From Ixodes scapularis (lineage: Eukaryota > Arthropoda > Arachnida > Ixodida > Ixodidae), in NCBI RefSeq assembly GCF_016920785.2, contig NW_024609837.1:48424745-48488744 (forward strand): a stretch of DNA of 64,000 bases, read 5' to 3'. Positions 21,408-33,520 of the stretch are shown here, piece by piece; the first letter of the stretch is position 1; the number at the start of each line of letters is the position of its first letter. Both the position numbers and the translations under genes were made by a program. The notes under the pieces were generated by a model that was not told the DNA's origin, made no database searches, and saw nothing but the letters and a program-made list of their open reading frames with translations.

Positions 21408-22881
21408 ATGTCTTATGTTTTAGTAGAATGTCTACTCGACAAGACCCAGCCTGTTGTGAGTTCCGACGATGTAAGGGAGTTTAGCGGTGTAGTTGAAGAC
21501 AGGGTATCGGAACAAAACGAAAACCAAAAACGAAAAACGAAAAAAAACGATATTTTTTGGCGGAACGGAAACGTAATCGAAACGTTATTTATTATTTTGT
21601 TCCGGAGTGAAACCGAAAAAATTTCTTATCGGTTTTCGGTTCAACGGAAAATATCAGGTATTTCAGTAATTTGTTTCACGCAGCGAAGAGACAGCCGTTG
21701 GTTTGTACAGCCGCAACGGAAAAAGAGTAGCACAAGTGACCGACGACGGGAGCGGCAATATCGCGACACGCGGCGCTCTTGTTCCCGAGCGCGCCGATAG
21801 CGAGAGTGACAGTCACGTTCCATGTCTCAACGCGGGGGCAACCGGCAGCAAGCAGCTAACTTTAAAGCCTGCATTTTGAAAGCTATCTTATACCTCAACT
21901 TTCTGCCGGCCACCCCCACATTGAAAAATGCAACATGACTTGCACTCTCGCTCTCGGCGAGTTCGGGAACAATAGCGCCGCGTGTCGCGGTTTTGCCGCG
22001 CCGGTCATCGGTCTCTTGTGCTACTCTTTTTCCGTTGCAGCTGTACCATAATTAAAGAGAAGACAAGCAAGCCATCGCCCCCGCGTCTAAACTCCGGGCG
22101 AACAAGCATAGCAAAAACAAAGACAAAAAATACAACGAGAAACAAAAAACATGACGCAAGGCGCCATTGCTTCCCACCAATGAGAGCGCGGTGGCGCGAC
22201 GCCTCCACACGCTCGCAATGCTCTCCTTGGCTTTTGCGCCCTCTCCCTCCATGCTTTCTTCGGACGACACAGACAGACAACAGATCACGGCAAGCGCGGG
22301 AAGTTTGTGACCCGGCGTTGTAGAAGTCCATCTTTTGTTTTTCTACGGATACGGCAGTCTGAGACTCTGTTGCAAAAGTGTACTTCTTCATCCCTATGGG
22401 CCTTCAGGGCCTTCTCGGCGCTGAAATTTATTTTATCGGACCAGAGGTCTTGCCTTTCACCGAGCACACTTGATGACGTGCTGCTTCTGAGATCATGCTC
22501 GGTGCCTTATTGATCATGATCTCATTCTCAAGGAAATGAACATGATCTCAGAAGCAATGTCGTTTCCGCGGATTCCTCTAGAGTGCCTGAATTATCTATT
22601 TTTGTGTAAAAATAAACGTTACAGTCCTTTTAATTTTTGCTGAGATTTTTTTTTTTTTTTTCATAGAAAGAAACCGTTACGAACCGTTACGGAGCATTAT
22701 TTTTTCGTTCCGGAGCGAAAACGGAACGGAACTTTTTTGTAGGGAACGAAAATGAAAACGGAACGAAAAACATTTCGTTCCAACACCCTGGTTGAAGACG
22801 ACAAGGTGTACCAGGTCTACTGGGCCGGTGACGCGCGAACAAAAGGATCGCTCTACGACGCGAAAGTACTCTACATGGCAG
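21408..22881 (+). pseudogene. Same exon in right palindrome arm, split by a hAT-type insertion
   Basis: The ATG is at 21408-21410 and the peptide starts MSYVLVECLLDKTQPVVSS. Coding runs to 21499, is interrupted by 21500-22790, and resumes at 22799 (VYQVYWAGDARTKG). It ends at 22881 just before gtgagt (22882-22887). Counting the 8-bp target duplication once gives 92 + 83 = 175 nt, exactly the length of the left-arm exon. The two exons are head to head, about 1.37 kb apart, with the palindrome centre between them. Confidence 0.65.
21500..22790. mobile_element. Nonautonomous hAT-type element, 1291 bp
   Basis: It has an 8-bp target duplication gttgaaga (21492-21499, 22791-22798) and terminal inverted repeats cagggtatcggaac / cagggtgttggaac; CAGGG termini with 8-bp duplications are typical of hAT. 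Subterminal 'aacggaaac' motifs recur near both ends. An internal inverted repeat (about 21700-21810 against 21935-22048) has arms of about 110 bp. No transposase is encoded; open frames inside show no recognisable domain. Confidence 0.8.
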
Positions 22882-23831
22882 GTGAGTAGAACAGAAGTAC
22901 GGCGAGTGATGTACGAGTGCTCTGCATAACACGCTAGCGACTTAACTGCATTTGTAGCCGAAGCATCTCGTATAAATCAAATAGTCAAAGCGATTTTATA
23001 AAGCGGAGGCATAGCGTAGTGGTTAAAGGGACACTGACAGGGTATTTATGCTCGCCGAGGTTTTTAGTTGTACGTGACATATGAGAGCTCAACTACCCAG
23101 AACAGAATTTGCGGCTCGAAATTCGGTTTCTTTCCGCCCGAAAACCGCCGATCAAGAACTGGCCGGTTCGAGTCTCGCTCACTCTCTTTTTCGCGGTCAC
23201 GGGCCGTTTTCTAAGGTATCGATGCGACCACCGAATTTAATCGAAGTCGTGGGTCACTGAAGGCACACACTCAATATTAAAAATAGAAAAAAATATGAAA
23301 CCCATTTTTTGTGGCTTCTAAAAAGCTGTAAATACGTTGATTGAAAAAAAAAAGTTCCACAGACAACCGGAAGCATTCTGTGTGTTCGTCGTTTCGCGTA
23401 TCGTGGGACTCGCGGGGACGGCGATGGCAGCGGACGACGGGCGTGGGACCTCTATTTCAGAACTGTCGTTCACGGTACCGGCGAATTCTGTCTACCGTTA
23501 AAAGAGAAATTTGGGACTGATCAAAAGAATTGGTACTCATCCCGTACGACACGCCCGGCCACCAAGCCTATTTGCACGAAGACGTCGCCGAGCCGTCGCC
23601 CCCTTCTCGTGGCTGAAGACATCGCTCCCGCAAACGTCAAGCACGACGTGTCTACTTCGAGTTCAATATGCACGCGTACGATTTCTTTACTAGGTGCGAA
23701 TGTCCCCAAAGCGTGGTGCTTCCCGACTTCGACCCGGGAGCGCTTTTGCTAGAGAAAAATCGACAGCAAACTTTCCAACTTACAGTTTACCGGCTGCATT
23801 ATTACTAAGGAAAGAGATCCACCAGAAAGGC

Positions 23832-23900
23832 GATGCCCCAGTAGCTTAGTCGGAAAGACGTCCGGTTCACACGCGGTAGGACCGGGTTGATCCCCCGTGA
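23832..23900 (+). repeat. tRNA-like unit before the (TA)n tract
   Basis: 'gccccagtagcttagtcgg' resembles a D-arm/A-box region, and 'accgggttgatcccc' resembles a T arm with a B box. A T/A-rich tract follows. The acceptor stem is weak and there is no CCA context, so it is called a tRNA-derived repeat and not a tRNA gene. Confidence 0.45.
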
Positions 23901-23927
23901 AACTTTTTTTTTTCAAACATTTTTTGA

Positions 23928-24072
<145 letters not shown>

Positions 24073-24126
24073 CGAAGTGGAGAACTCACGGTGAAAAACA
24101 ACAAACAGAGGAAGTTTAATCGACAG

Positions 24127-24153
24127 TTTCGCCGAGAGACTCGGCTTCGTCAG
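24127..24153 (-). ncRNA. Hammerhead-like ribozyme motif, left arm
   Basis: On the minus strand: ctgacga (24153-24147), a six-base-pair stem gccgag/ctcggc with a 3-nt loop, then gaaa (24130-24127). This fits the conserved CUGANGA and GAAA boxes and helix II of a hammerhead. A proper helix III is not evident, as in the small variants known from Penelope-like elements. Confidence 0.5.
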
Positions 24154-24494
24154 GAGATGACATTCAAGTGCGGGCATATCGCTGCGGCAAAAAAAGTCAG
24201 AGCTAAAGGGCGAAAGAAAAAAAAAAAAAAAAAAAAGGGTGTAGGCTAAGTACGCGTTTCTAAATAGTAAATAACTTGAGCTGAGCCCGCTCCTCCTTCA
24301 GGGCGGCGAAATACAAAGTGCGCTTGAACGCTCACAGCAGTGGCCACAATAGGTCGTGGACGGCGACGTCTTCTTGGCTGATGGCCCCCAACGCGCCAAT
24401 GCATCCCCGCGACGGTCACCCCTGGGGCGCCGCGAGTGTCAAGAAAACCGAAAATTCAAAGAATCGCAAAAACATGTTTGCCCTGTCTTCCAAC

Positions 24495-24526
<32 letters not shown>

Positions 24527-25177
24527 GAGGGTGTGGTATTTGGGGGGGGGGGGGGCGATGAATGAGGGTACGTTTCTGAGCTGTGATTAGTGAGACATGA
24601 AGCGCGCATGTAAGAGAAAAGCACGGGAACAGCACGGTACCATAGAAAATAACATTCACAATATAGGGGTCTCAATAGAATAATCACGTGGTCCAATTCC
24701 AGTCGAAAATACAGTACCACCATGAAAGGGTAGTCTAGGTTAATGCTCTTATTGATGCAAGTGTTCCTGGACTCTCGTTTATTCCTTTTTCTATAGTATT
24801 AAATTTGTATATGAGGTATTTTTTTTTTTTAAGTTGGAAGACAGGGCAAACATGTTTTTGCGATTCTTTGAATTTTCGGTTTTCTTGACACTCGCGGCGC
24901 CCCAGGGGTGACCGTCGCGGGGATGCATTGGCGCGTTGGGGGCCATCAGCCAAGAAGACGTCGCCGTCCACGACCTATTGTGGCCACTGCTGTGAGCGTT
25001 CAAGCGCACTTTGTATTTCGCCGCCCTGAAGGAGGAGCGGGCTCAGCTCAAGTTATTTACTATTTAGAAACGCGTACTTAGCCTACACCCTTTTTTTTTT
25101 TTTTTTTTTTTTTTCTTTCGTTCTTTAGCTCTGACTTTTTTTGCCGCAGCGATATGCCCGCACTTGAATGTCATCTC

Positions 25178-25204
25178 CTGACGAAGCCGAGTCTCTCGGC
25201 GAAA
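25178..25204 (+). ncRNA. Hammerhead-like ribozyme motif, right arm
   Basis: ctgacga at 25178-25184, stem gccgag (25186-25191) with ctcggc (25195-25200), then gaaa 25201-25204 followed by ctgtcg. It is identical to the left-arm copy in inverted orientation. Confidence 0.5.
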
Positions 25205-25305
25205 CTGTCGATTAAACTTCCTCTGTTTGTTGTTTTTCACCGTGAGTTCTCCACTTCGTTATATATACGCCTTCGGCCCCTTGGCTCCTATGCCACCATG
25301 CCCAC

Positions 25306-25307
25306 TA

Positions 25308-25372
<65 letters not shown>
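25306..25372. repeat. (TA)n microsatellite, right of fold-back
   Basis: About 65 bp of TA repeats with one break, followed by a T run, at the far side of the fold-back unit. Confidence 0.95.
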
Positions 25373-25378
<6 letters not shown>

Positions 25379-26447
25379 TACAATCATCACTGAAGAAACA
25401 AACAAAAAAATAACAAACTAATGTTGTGGACGATACTTCGCTGAATTAAATGGTATGGGATTTCCGTTTTGACACCTGCGAGCTCAATGTAATCACTTTC
25501 CACAAAATGCAAGGAGCATATAAATCAGGTAACGTCCGCTTTCCGAGGTGCCCGTTTATGTTCTACAAGAATTGCAGCCAGCCGTTGGTCCCGATCCCGT
25601 TGATCTTTCGGAAACTCTGTCGCACAATGCAACTTTTTTTCGGATGCAGGAAATGTGAGCCAGCTGTTCACGCAACATGTTGGGTGTATTCTTTTCGGAG
25701 CCGATCATGGAAATTCACCACGGGCACTCACTACTCATCTCCAACTCCTCAATGTACAAAACAACTCATCTTGGAGTACAGAACAACGAGCGGAACAAAC
25801 ATAACTGCAAGAAAATCGCACGGCGAGCAGTTCCCGCACGCCGCATCGCACGCCGCATATCCTGTCGTCTGCTACCGGAGAGGAGAGAAAAAAAAAAAAA
25901 AAAAAAAAAACGCACGGTCGGGTGTAGTCACGTGACTTCCGCCACTCACTCTCTTCTCTCCACTTCTCCGAGCTCCGTCGGGTTTCGGTTTCGGTTTCGA
26001 GGAGTTGCGTCTTTTGGCTTTATTAAAAAAATACGCTACTCTGTTGCAAAATATTAATTGGGTAGTCCTCCGACACCATAATGAAGCCCCTGGCAAAAAA
26101 TAAATATTTTTTTTTTTTTTGGGTGTCAGTGTCCCTTTAAGATGCCCTATTTGTATGCAAGTGGTCGTGGGTTCGATGCGCGGTGGATCAGCTTTTTTTT
26201 ATTTTTTTTTAATTTTTTTTAACATTTTGTTTTATTGAGGCATTTGGCGATATTTATGAGTGCGTATAGCTTTACTCTTGTATAAATGCTGCCCTTGTTG
26301 ATGAAATCCCCTTGGCAGTGGCAGTCAGACGTCATCTGATGGACCATCAGATGACGTCTGATGGTCCATCACGTTCCACCAAGGCTGCTGACTGGCAGTC
26401 AGTGTCCCAAATTACGTACCTTGATGGAATTTTCAATAGGGTTTTTT

Positions 26448-26540
26448 GTTACGTGTCGGTGCCGCTGTTGGTATAGCCGTAACGCGTCAGCGTAACGCGT
26501 CGGTGTGACGCGTCGCTGCCGGCGTAATCGCGCGGCGCAT
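26448..26540. repeat. GC-rich 'gtaacgcgtc' motif cluster outside the right arm
   Basis: Repeated gtaacgcgtcagcg / cgtaacgcgtcggtg units, like the palindrome centre at 20745-20832. It may be the true outer end of the palindromic element. Confidence 0.5.
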
Positions 26541-26637
26541 TTTGGAAAACGTGCCATAATGCACCACGGTGATTCGTGCGTTGCATTATGGGACGTTCGC
26601 CATAATGCACCATTCGGGATGGAGCAGGGGGAGGAAA

Positions 26638-26800
26638 ATTGAGGAGGAGGAGGAGGGGGAAGAGGAAGAGAGGGAGGAGGAAGTGGGGGGAGGAGAAAGA
26701 GAAGAGGGGGAGGAGACGAGGAGCAGGGGAGGAGTAGATGAGGAAAGAGGAGGAGGGGCATGCTGTCCCCTTCGTACTCTCCTCTCCTCCTCCTGAAGAG
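26638..26800. repeat. Purine-rich GGA/GAG low-complexity tract
   Basis: A GGA-rich run on the plus strand. Open frames here are low-complexity Glu/Gly or Pro/Leu and are rejected as genes. An (ATT)n run follows at about 26847-26863. Confidence 0.9.
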
Positions 26801-26863
26801 CTGCCCTCTAATTTGGCATTACAGGGAGTTGTAAACGTCTTTCATTATTATTATTATTATTAT

Positions 26864-29800
26864 ATTTTTTCGGTATGTGGCGTGCTCAGCGCCTTTGTCT
26901 CCATATACCGAGAAAGGAGGTTGACTGCGACACCAACCCACCCTTTGCCTTGTGTGGACATCGGAAATGGTCCAAGTAGCTCGATTATCATGCCTTCAAA
27001 AGGGTGATTGGAAGGTCGTAATGAGTGAAGGTTTCAAAAAGCCCATCGTCCCTCCCACCGCATTATGCGCTGCTGACGTCATGCAACCCTGTGGTGCTAA
27101 CATAAAAGGGATACTGAAGCGAAATTTGAAATACACCTGTTATGGTCAGAAATAGGTTTAATATGATCAATGATATCCGTAAATCATAATGGCGCGTTTG
27201 TATTTCGAACGGATGGCTATATTTTTCACCCTGAGGGGACCGATTGGGCGCGCGCTTGAAAATCAGCCATCGAAGAGCGCGATGCGTCTTGGGATATTGG
27301 GCGCATTCGTGACGTCACTTGTGCCAGACGGGAAAGGCTACAGCGTGGCTGTTGTGGTTACGAGCGTTGCCACTTGGTAGCGCGTCGACGATTTACGACC
27401 TGTGACAGCATGGCCGTTTGAGATGTGCAAGGGCTGCTCGCACGCTGCACCACGGCAAGTCGGCAACCACGGCACCACTGACAAAACACAAAACCAGCTT
27501 TGAGGCCAGATTCTCAAAGCGAACTTACGACGAAAAAAGTGCGTACAATAAATTTGAGGGAGAACTTGTATTCTCGAAACGAAATTGTCGTAACTTTTGC
27601 GCAGGTTACGACCGCTCCGCAGCTGTCTTACGCACTTTTTACGATGAAATCAACACGGCCGACAGCGTCGCTCAGTTACTTGGTAGCGACAACCAACTGA
27701 CATTTATTTTTCTACACTCTAAGAAAAAATTGAGGAAAAAAGTAGCAAGGGCGCGTCTTCCTCCCTTCTACTGACGCGCCCCCAAGCGGACACCAGAAAA
27801 GGGGAGGAACGAAAGGTTTTTCTCCTTCTCCAGGCAGACGGGAGAAAGCTTTCGCCCTCCCGACTCATCTTCTTTTGGTTTCGTTTCTCAAGCAGGTCGC
27901 GCACGTTGTTTAATAAATAGCTGTTGAGTTGATTGAGCTTCAACGGCAGCGAAGGCCGCCTGTAATTCCGTCTTCTAGTCTAAACGTGCAGAAAATTTTG
28001 GTTGCATTGACGTTTTTATCACTAATTTTATCAAACGAGCAAACGAAGCCGCTAGGAACAGCGAAGTTCCGGAGCAGCGCCGGCAGCGCCACGTACACTG
28101 GGGATGGCCGTCTCCGGATTGCGGGACTCGCGCGGCACGGAACTACAGTCAGTCACTATAGTAGCGAAACCACGCGGAACTGTGTCGACGTTTTCGACGT
28201 TATAGAAACCGCAGGAACTCCGTCCAAGACAGGCAGGTTTTGCTGCCGGCTGCCTGAGTGCCTTCCGTGCTGGGTTCGGTTCTGTTTTCCGATGCCGAGT
28301 GCAACCGGCGTTCAACGTGGTTCTGTATTTGTGCGTGTCAGCAATATAGCTGCAACATCGTGATGGCAGTGTTGTGGGTTGTGAACAGAAGACCGGAATT
28401 ATCGCGATGTGACCGTGTGTTCGTGTATCACTGGTGTAACAAGAAGATGAGATCGTAAACTGTTGGGCATTGATGCCGCTGGTCGGGCCGTGATCGGAGG
28501 GGGCTGAGTGTCGCAGGTTGACATTCCGCTTTACATAAAAAAGTTTAATACCACTTGAGGGATTACGTGCAATCGATCAACGTGCGGATAGTCATGTTGG
28601 AACGCTGGTCTGAACAGTAGAAGCTCCTATCGCTATCGTAGAGTGGCCAATGTGACTGTCGGAATTGTCTCGTCCCCGAGAGCGATTGCGCTCTGGGGCG
28701 AGGACTGAACAGTTCGAAATCGTGAAATCCTTTGATTTTATTTTAGCATATTCAGATCCCAAAGCTTTATTATAAAGGGTGTCTGCTACTAAAGGAAATT
28801 GTTGAAACTATGTGAACAATCGGCACGAATAGAATAAGTATTGGGGTTTATGTACCCTACTGCCCTACAGCTTGGCACTGGACGGTGTTGGCATCTCAAC
28901 GCCCTTGCAGCAGGTTTTGACCTTCTCATATTTAGCCGTTGTGCACTGACTCAGGTGCCAATCCATCCACATTCAGGTTTGGTGTAACCATGACTGTTCA
29001 GTTATTCTCAAGTTTGGAAATGAACAGACTGGGACCAAAACTAATGGTGAATTCCACTCGTAGTTCTGGAGCGCTTTCCAGAATCCGAAAGGGAGGCAAA
29101 ATTACGCTCCGTAGGGCCCTCTCCTAATCAACGAGAAAAAGATGAACTCACATTTTTAAAGCGACCTCCTCCACCCCCTTCCCCCCGGCAACCTCCTCTG
29201 CCGTTCAAAATTGCCGCTGGTCGAAGTTGACAAGCCGACCAACGCCTCAGCCAACTGATCTTTTCGACGAACAGTGACAACTGTCATTGCTTAGCTGCAA
29301 AAATAACACGCGCCACAGGCTGGGTGAAATTGTACGTACCACGGCGCCCATGTGACAAATAACGATGAAGACGTCCGCATTCGGCTCCGTCACATACCTT
29401 TCGGCCGCCTCGATGCGGCGGTGCACGCACAGCGATTGCCATCGGTGGAGTTCAGATTCCTGGTAGGACTTTAATAAACACAGAGGTAACAACTCATCAC
29501 TTGCACGGTCGTTGCCTAATCTGTTCTTGGTTTATTGCACGAGAAAACGCCAGTGGCATGCGGTGTAAAAAGGTAAACAATCATTGGCTGCATAATGAAC
29601 AGGCCTAACCTTGCGTTTTCCTCCGGATTTTCTGTCGTTCTTCCTCTCACGATCACAGATATCAGCGCTTGCGATTTGCCATGCTTCAGTCCCGGCTTTG
29701 CATTCCTTGAATACGCGAGGTAGAAGCGTCCGAACCGTCACAATCCTGCGTAGAACGACCAAGGCATCCGAGCTGATCCAGCTCGACCGACTCGGCTGTC

Positions 29801-30284
29801 GACGACGCGGCCGGTCGGCTCACCCCATCACCCTCACCAATCTCGTCGCGCATGCACCACCGCCGAATTAAAGAAAATGACGTAGCGCGCTCTGTCAACT
29901 TCCGCAAAGATCTCTGAAATCCCGTGGAGCAAGTTTGCCGGGTTGGAGGCGCTCCATAAAGCGATCACTGCCAGAGATCTGCGAGCGGAAGATGACCAAA
30001 TCGAGCCAGACCTGCGAGTTGAATATGCGAGCTCCAAATGGAGCGCTTTTTGAGCGCTCAAGATCTGCGAGCGGAATTCACACTAGTGATTTTTACTTGG
30101 CAGTATTTCAGTTGTGAGTTGATATCACCAGGATGAAAAGTGGTGCCGAAATTGCTTCAATTCGTCTGGTTGTAGATAGTAAATAGTTTTGCACCAGAAA
30201 ATGCTCTGGGTTCCACCATTTTATCACCGTTTGCTTTTTGTATATTCCAGGACCTTGTGTGCACCCTGGCGGCTCGCCAGCTCA
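26864..30284. other. Long stretch without a recognised gene
   Basis: Several open frames of 60-145 codons exist (for example 27418-27774, 27929-28363 plus, and 28052-28315, 29247-29492 minus), but none shows a domain I recognise and opposite frames overlap. At 27106 'aaaagggatactgaagcg' resembles the start of a TTAA-type MITE, without a clear partner. The phrase 'agatctgcgagcgga' recurs at about 29973 and 30061. It may hold decayed retroelement LTR or leader sequence upstream of the gag-like stretch. Confidence 0.4.
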
Positions 30285-30430
30285 GTTGCCAGAGTGCGGG
30301 GCACACGTGGCTAACTTTACCGCGCGACGGTTGAATCAAGCCGGCCATGCGGACATCGTGTGCGCCGCCTTGATAAGGCGGATCAGCGGCGGCGCAGAGG
30401 GAGTCGCTGCCCGGGCTCAAGCGCCGCTGG
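30285..30430 (+). repeat. Conserved coding-like block, also at 45716-45850
   Basis: This block reads CGAHVANFTARRLNQAGHAD and on to GGAEGVAARAQAP. The reverse strand of 45716-45850 encodes the same peptide with changes (QVGHADIACVALVRQIRGG). An acceptor-like pyrimidine tract and ag lie just upstream (about 30240-30251). Family unknown, possibly retroelement protein sequence. Confidence 0.5.
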
Positions 30431-30794
30431 TAACGATGTTAGAGTATTGATCGTCTCGTCCATGTCCAATTCAATGTAGTTTCTTGTTGTCGAAACCGTG
30501 GGCTCCGTGTTATTCCTTTGGGTCGGACATGCAGCAAAGCAAACCGACCACAATGATGCCCAAGCGTGGAATGCTACCCACTTGCAAGAATTTCACGGGG
30601 CTTGGTTTCTTCTTCCGGCAAGCTTCTATCCAACCCCCGTGTTTCATACGGCCGTTCTGTGCTTCCGTCACGTCCGCATTTGTTGTATATGTGTATTTTT
30701 GACTGTTTGTTTTGTGGCCATGACAATTGATTTGTGCGGTTGTGTTGATTTCTGAGGGGGGGGGGGGGGCGTTTTTTGGTTGTGCGGGCATGCC

Positions 30795-31310
30795 CACACG
30801 GGCACAAGAAGCCGCAATGGCCGCAGCGGCACAAGTGACCCTACTCACAAAGGTCACGCAGATGTGCGACTTCGTGATGCATCGCTTGGCCCTCACGCCT
30901 GGCCAGCAGGAGACCCCACCGCGAGAGCCCCGACCACACATTACTGTTTTAGTCTACACAAGGCACAATGACGTCAAGTTTGTGACTGACCTTCTCACCG
31001 TGTTGCACACGTACCACCTTGCCTTCAGTGCCTCGGAAGCGCTCATCGTGCACCGCATTGTCCTGCTGACGTTGCAAGCCAGCGCAAGGTGCTGGTTGGG
31101 GTCGCAGGCACCGCCCCCTTCGCCAGCCGGGCGAACTTCCAAACAAGAATTTGAGAAGAGTTCCTGTCTGCGAGCTATTCGTGACTCCAGCAAAACGGAC
31201 GTCGCCAAGCGGGAAAACCGGGAACCAGCCGGAAACGGTCGCTTTGCGCCCCTCCGCGTCTCTGGTGGCTTTCGCGGACACGTGTTGTCGGCGCGGTGGC
31301 GAACAATGTA
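30795..31310 (+). pseudogene. Gag-like capsid region of an LTR retrotransposon
   Basis: The plus-strand frame contains YTRHNDVKFVTDLLTVLHTY and LIVHRIVLLTLQASARCWLG, which fits the helical N-terminal capsid pattern of Ty3 gag (short helices, an aromatic-Leu spacing and an ARxW motif). A frameshift near 31125 is likely, because the reading continues better as FASRANFQTRI in another frame. The upstream start is uncertain: the apparent ATG at 30727 precedes a G run (30757-30769) and may not be native. No zinc knuckle follows. Gag family assignment is an inference from pattern only. Confidence 0.5.
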
Positions 31311-32120
31311 ATTTAACGAAGCTCCGAAAACTTCTTAAGTTTGCTTAAGTATTCATTAGTGTAGTGAAGCCTCAGTATATTGTTTCTTTCCATCACTTGT
31401 TTGATAGCCTTTTTACGCCACAACAGACGGTCGCGTGCTTTCGATTTTTTTGGATGAAAATGAATCACGGAAAAACGTTTTGATTTCTTGTCTGTCTCGA
31501 ATCACGTTCAAAGTGACGACTACTTAATAACTGACAAGTAGTTTCTTTATACGGATATATAACAGTGGACTGAGGACGACAGACGAGGTGTTTCACTGGA
31601 AGAACATCAATGTTGCAGTCAAGTGAATGGGAAGGTTTGATAGCTGTTCTTTTTTTTTAGTTTGATTGTGCTCGATTAGCTTCAAGTTTGAGCCAACAGC
31701 GCCGGTCGGTGCGTTTGCTATTCATCTTGGCTGCTTTTTGCCGAAAAAGCCTCTGGACCACACCTAACGAGTGGGGCTGATTTCGCAATTACTTGATTCG
31801 GAAATCCTGCTCGCTGCATACGATTAACGAGGGAAATTGTCTGCTTTCAAAAGGTGGGGGACGCGTCTCGCGAAGTTAGAAGCTGTCGCGGTATTATGAT
31901 CTATCGCGCCTCCAATATTTATGTTATACCCCCGTCAAAGCCGGCAGAAATATACGTCCACATTGCCCAGGTTGACCGGCCACAAAAATACTAATTGTCT
32001 CCGTTCAGGATTCAAAGTTGTGGAGACTCAAGAACAGACAACCGTTTCGCTGGTGTCCAACCCGTCCTAACCCGCGCTCGTCCTGAGCGCGCGCTCGCTT
32101 GACGCGCCCTCACGAGCCAT
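31311..32120. other. No gene recognised
   Basis: AT/GC-mixed sequence with stops in all frames. Nothing of note except 'gcgcgctcgcttgacgcgcc' near 32090, just before the hairpin at 32121. Confidence 0.5.
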
Positions 32121-32154
32121 CTTTATTCTCCTCCTTTTCAGGAGGAGAATAAAG
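32121..32154. repeat. Perfect 15-bp hairpin at the broken end of Ty3-B RNase H
   Basis: ctttattctcctcct, loop tttc, aggaggagaataaag. The Ty3-B frame loses homology exactly here, so the hairpin marks a rearrangement point. Confidence 0.9.
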
Positions 32155-32386
32155 GCGTCCAGCGGGGTGTTTAAGGTTTTTCAGCCATGTTAATGCTTGA
32201 AGGTCGGTCTGTGTGGTAAAGGTCGCTCCATCTAGGTACATGTCAAACTTTCTCAAAGCGAATATTATAGCTAGACATTTTTTTTCGGTTACCGTATAGT
32301 TACATTCGGCCGCGGTGAGAGTATGACTCGCAAATGCAACGGGCCGCAACGCTGCGTTATGTTCCTGGAGTAGTACTGCCCCTATA
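32141..32386 (-). pseudogene. Ty3-B RNase H fragment
   Basis: Minus-strand coding: IGAVLLQEHNAALRPVAFAS, then LTAAECNYTVTEKKCLAIIF, then LQALTWLKNLKHPAGRL. This is the RNase H/connection region that follows RT in Ty3/gypsy pol. It is interrupted at 32386 by the DNA transposon; the preceding codons (DASDYN) lie at 43152-43170. The 3' end is lost at the hairpin at 32121. Confidence 0.85.
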
Positions 32387-32459
32387 GACCTTTTCACGCA
32401 AATTTCTATGGGCGCCGCCATCTTAAATCACGTGACCCGTCCGCCATAAGGTTGCTTCA
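32387..32459 (+). repeat. Left terminal inverted repeat of the ISL2EU-like transposon
   Basis: It starts gaccttttcacg and ends ccgccataaggttgcttc. The mate on the right starts caccttttcatt (minus strand from 43151). The outer 10 and inner 18 bases match best; the middle is diverged. Confidence 0.8.
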
Positions 32460-32688
32460 TTTTCCGCTCCGCACCCCTCCACTCGCCTCCGTATGCCTTG
32501 TTGTCCTGCTGCCGGATTCATTGTTTCCACGCTTCTCGTCCTTCTTTTCCTGTAAATTACATTGTCCTACGTTCTCTTTCTATATAATTGTGTTTTGTTA
32601 TTGTGGGAATCGCTTTTGAAGTGTGTTTTTTTACGTTTTTCTGCGTTCGGAGTCGTCGGTAATTCTTGCGACGCGATCACCGGCCGCG

Positions 32689-32743
32689 ATGGCCCTTCCG
32701 TGGGTGGACGACCTGAAGCTTTGGCCGAAGATTCAGCGCTCAT
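32689..32743 (+). CDS. First exon of SWIM-YqaJ gene
   Basis: ATG at 32689 encodes MALPWVDDLKLWPKIQRS plus one base, then a consensus donor gtaagt (32744-32749). The phase fits the acceptor at 34381-34384 (tttttacag), giving IQRS-F-IYEYMI across the junction. That joins well with the family pattern W-P-x-I followed by I-x-x-Y-(L/M). A homologous exon with a one-base deletion lies at 57035-57088 in the second copy of this transposon. Confidence 0.7.
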
Positions 32744-32837
32744 GTAAGTATCAAAGATGTGAACTGTGTTGAGTGTGACATGACTGAAGCGGGTAGCATA
32801 CCAGTGATAAGCTGAGAGCGGTCGACGCCGCGATAGC

Positions 32838-33520
32838 GAGTTATCACCTGCGGACTCGGTCTTGTTTACATTGCTTACTGGTGTATTCCGCTCGCTCGCT
32901 CGCCGTTTTAAAGTCAGCGTTGTAGGTATTTGAGCGGTGATTATGTCAAACGTTGTTTCTGTGTGGCGGAATAGGAGTGTAAATGTATCGATCATTCGCG
33001 GTGTGTCCGTACACAACGCGACACTGTTAACGCGTCAAGCAATCACTGGTTTTTGCTGTCTTTCTCTCAGAATCGAGACGCTGTCATGACAGCGTCTCGA
33101 TTCTGAGAGAAAGACAGCAAAAACCAGCGATTACGTTAGCCTCTCGATTCTGAGAGAAAGGCAGCAAAAGCCAGCGATTGCTTGTTCGTGTTAACGGTGT
33201 CGCGCTCTGTACGTACGCACCGCGAATGATCGATGAGCGGTACATGAGTTATCACCTGCGGACTCGCGGTCTTGTTTACATTACTTAGTGGGGTATTCCG
33301 CGGGCGCTCGCTCGCTGTTTTAATATTAGCGTTGTAGGTATTTGAGCGGTAATCCTGTTAAACGTCGTTTCTGTGTGGCGGAATAGAAGTGTAAGTCTAC
33401 CGCTCATCGATCATTCGCGGTGCGTTCGTACAGAGCGTGACACTGTTAAGTCGATCAAGCAATCGCTGGTTTCTGCTGGCAGCTACCTGTCTCTCTCTCA
33501 GAATCGAGACGCTGTCATAA
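32838..33520. repeat. Duplicated and inverted ~250-bp units in the first intron
   Basis: 32838-33085 is repeated in direct orientation at 33245-33517 with moderate divergence (gagttatcacctgcggactc ... ttctgagag). Between them, 33041-33132 is an almost perfect palindrome centred at 33086/33087 (one mismatch in 46-bp arms). A third partial copy of the 'ctctcgattctgagagaaag' end lies at 33140-33180. Confidence 0.8.

Noticed and set aside
22005..22391. 128-codon minus-strand frame inside the hAT-type element as a gene
   Set aside because: No domain is recognised, it overlaps other frames, and it lies in a nonautonomous element between terminal repeats.
26399..26796. Pro/Leu-rich and Glu/Gly-rich frames
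   Set aside because: Low-complexity translation of a GGA/TCC tract.
27929..28363. 144-codon plus-strand frame as a host gene
   Set aside because: No recognisable domain, an equally plausible antisense frame, and no splice or promoter context.
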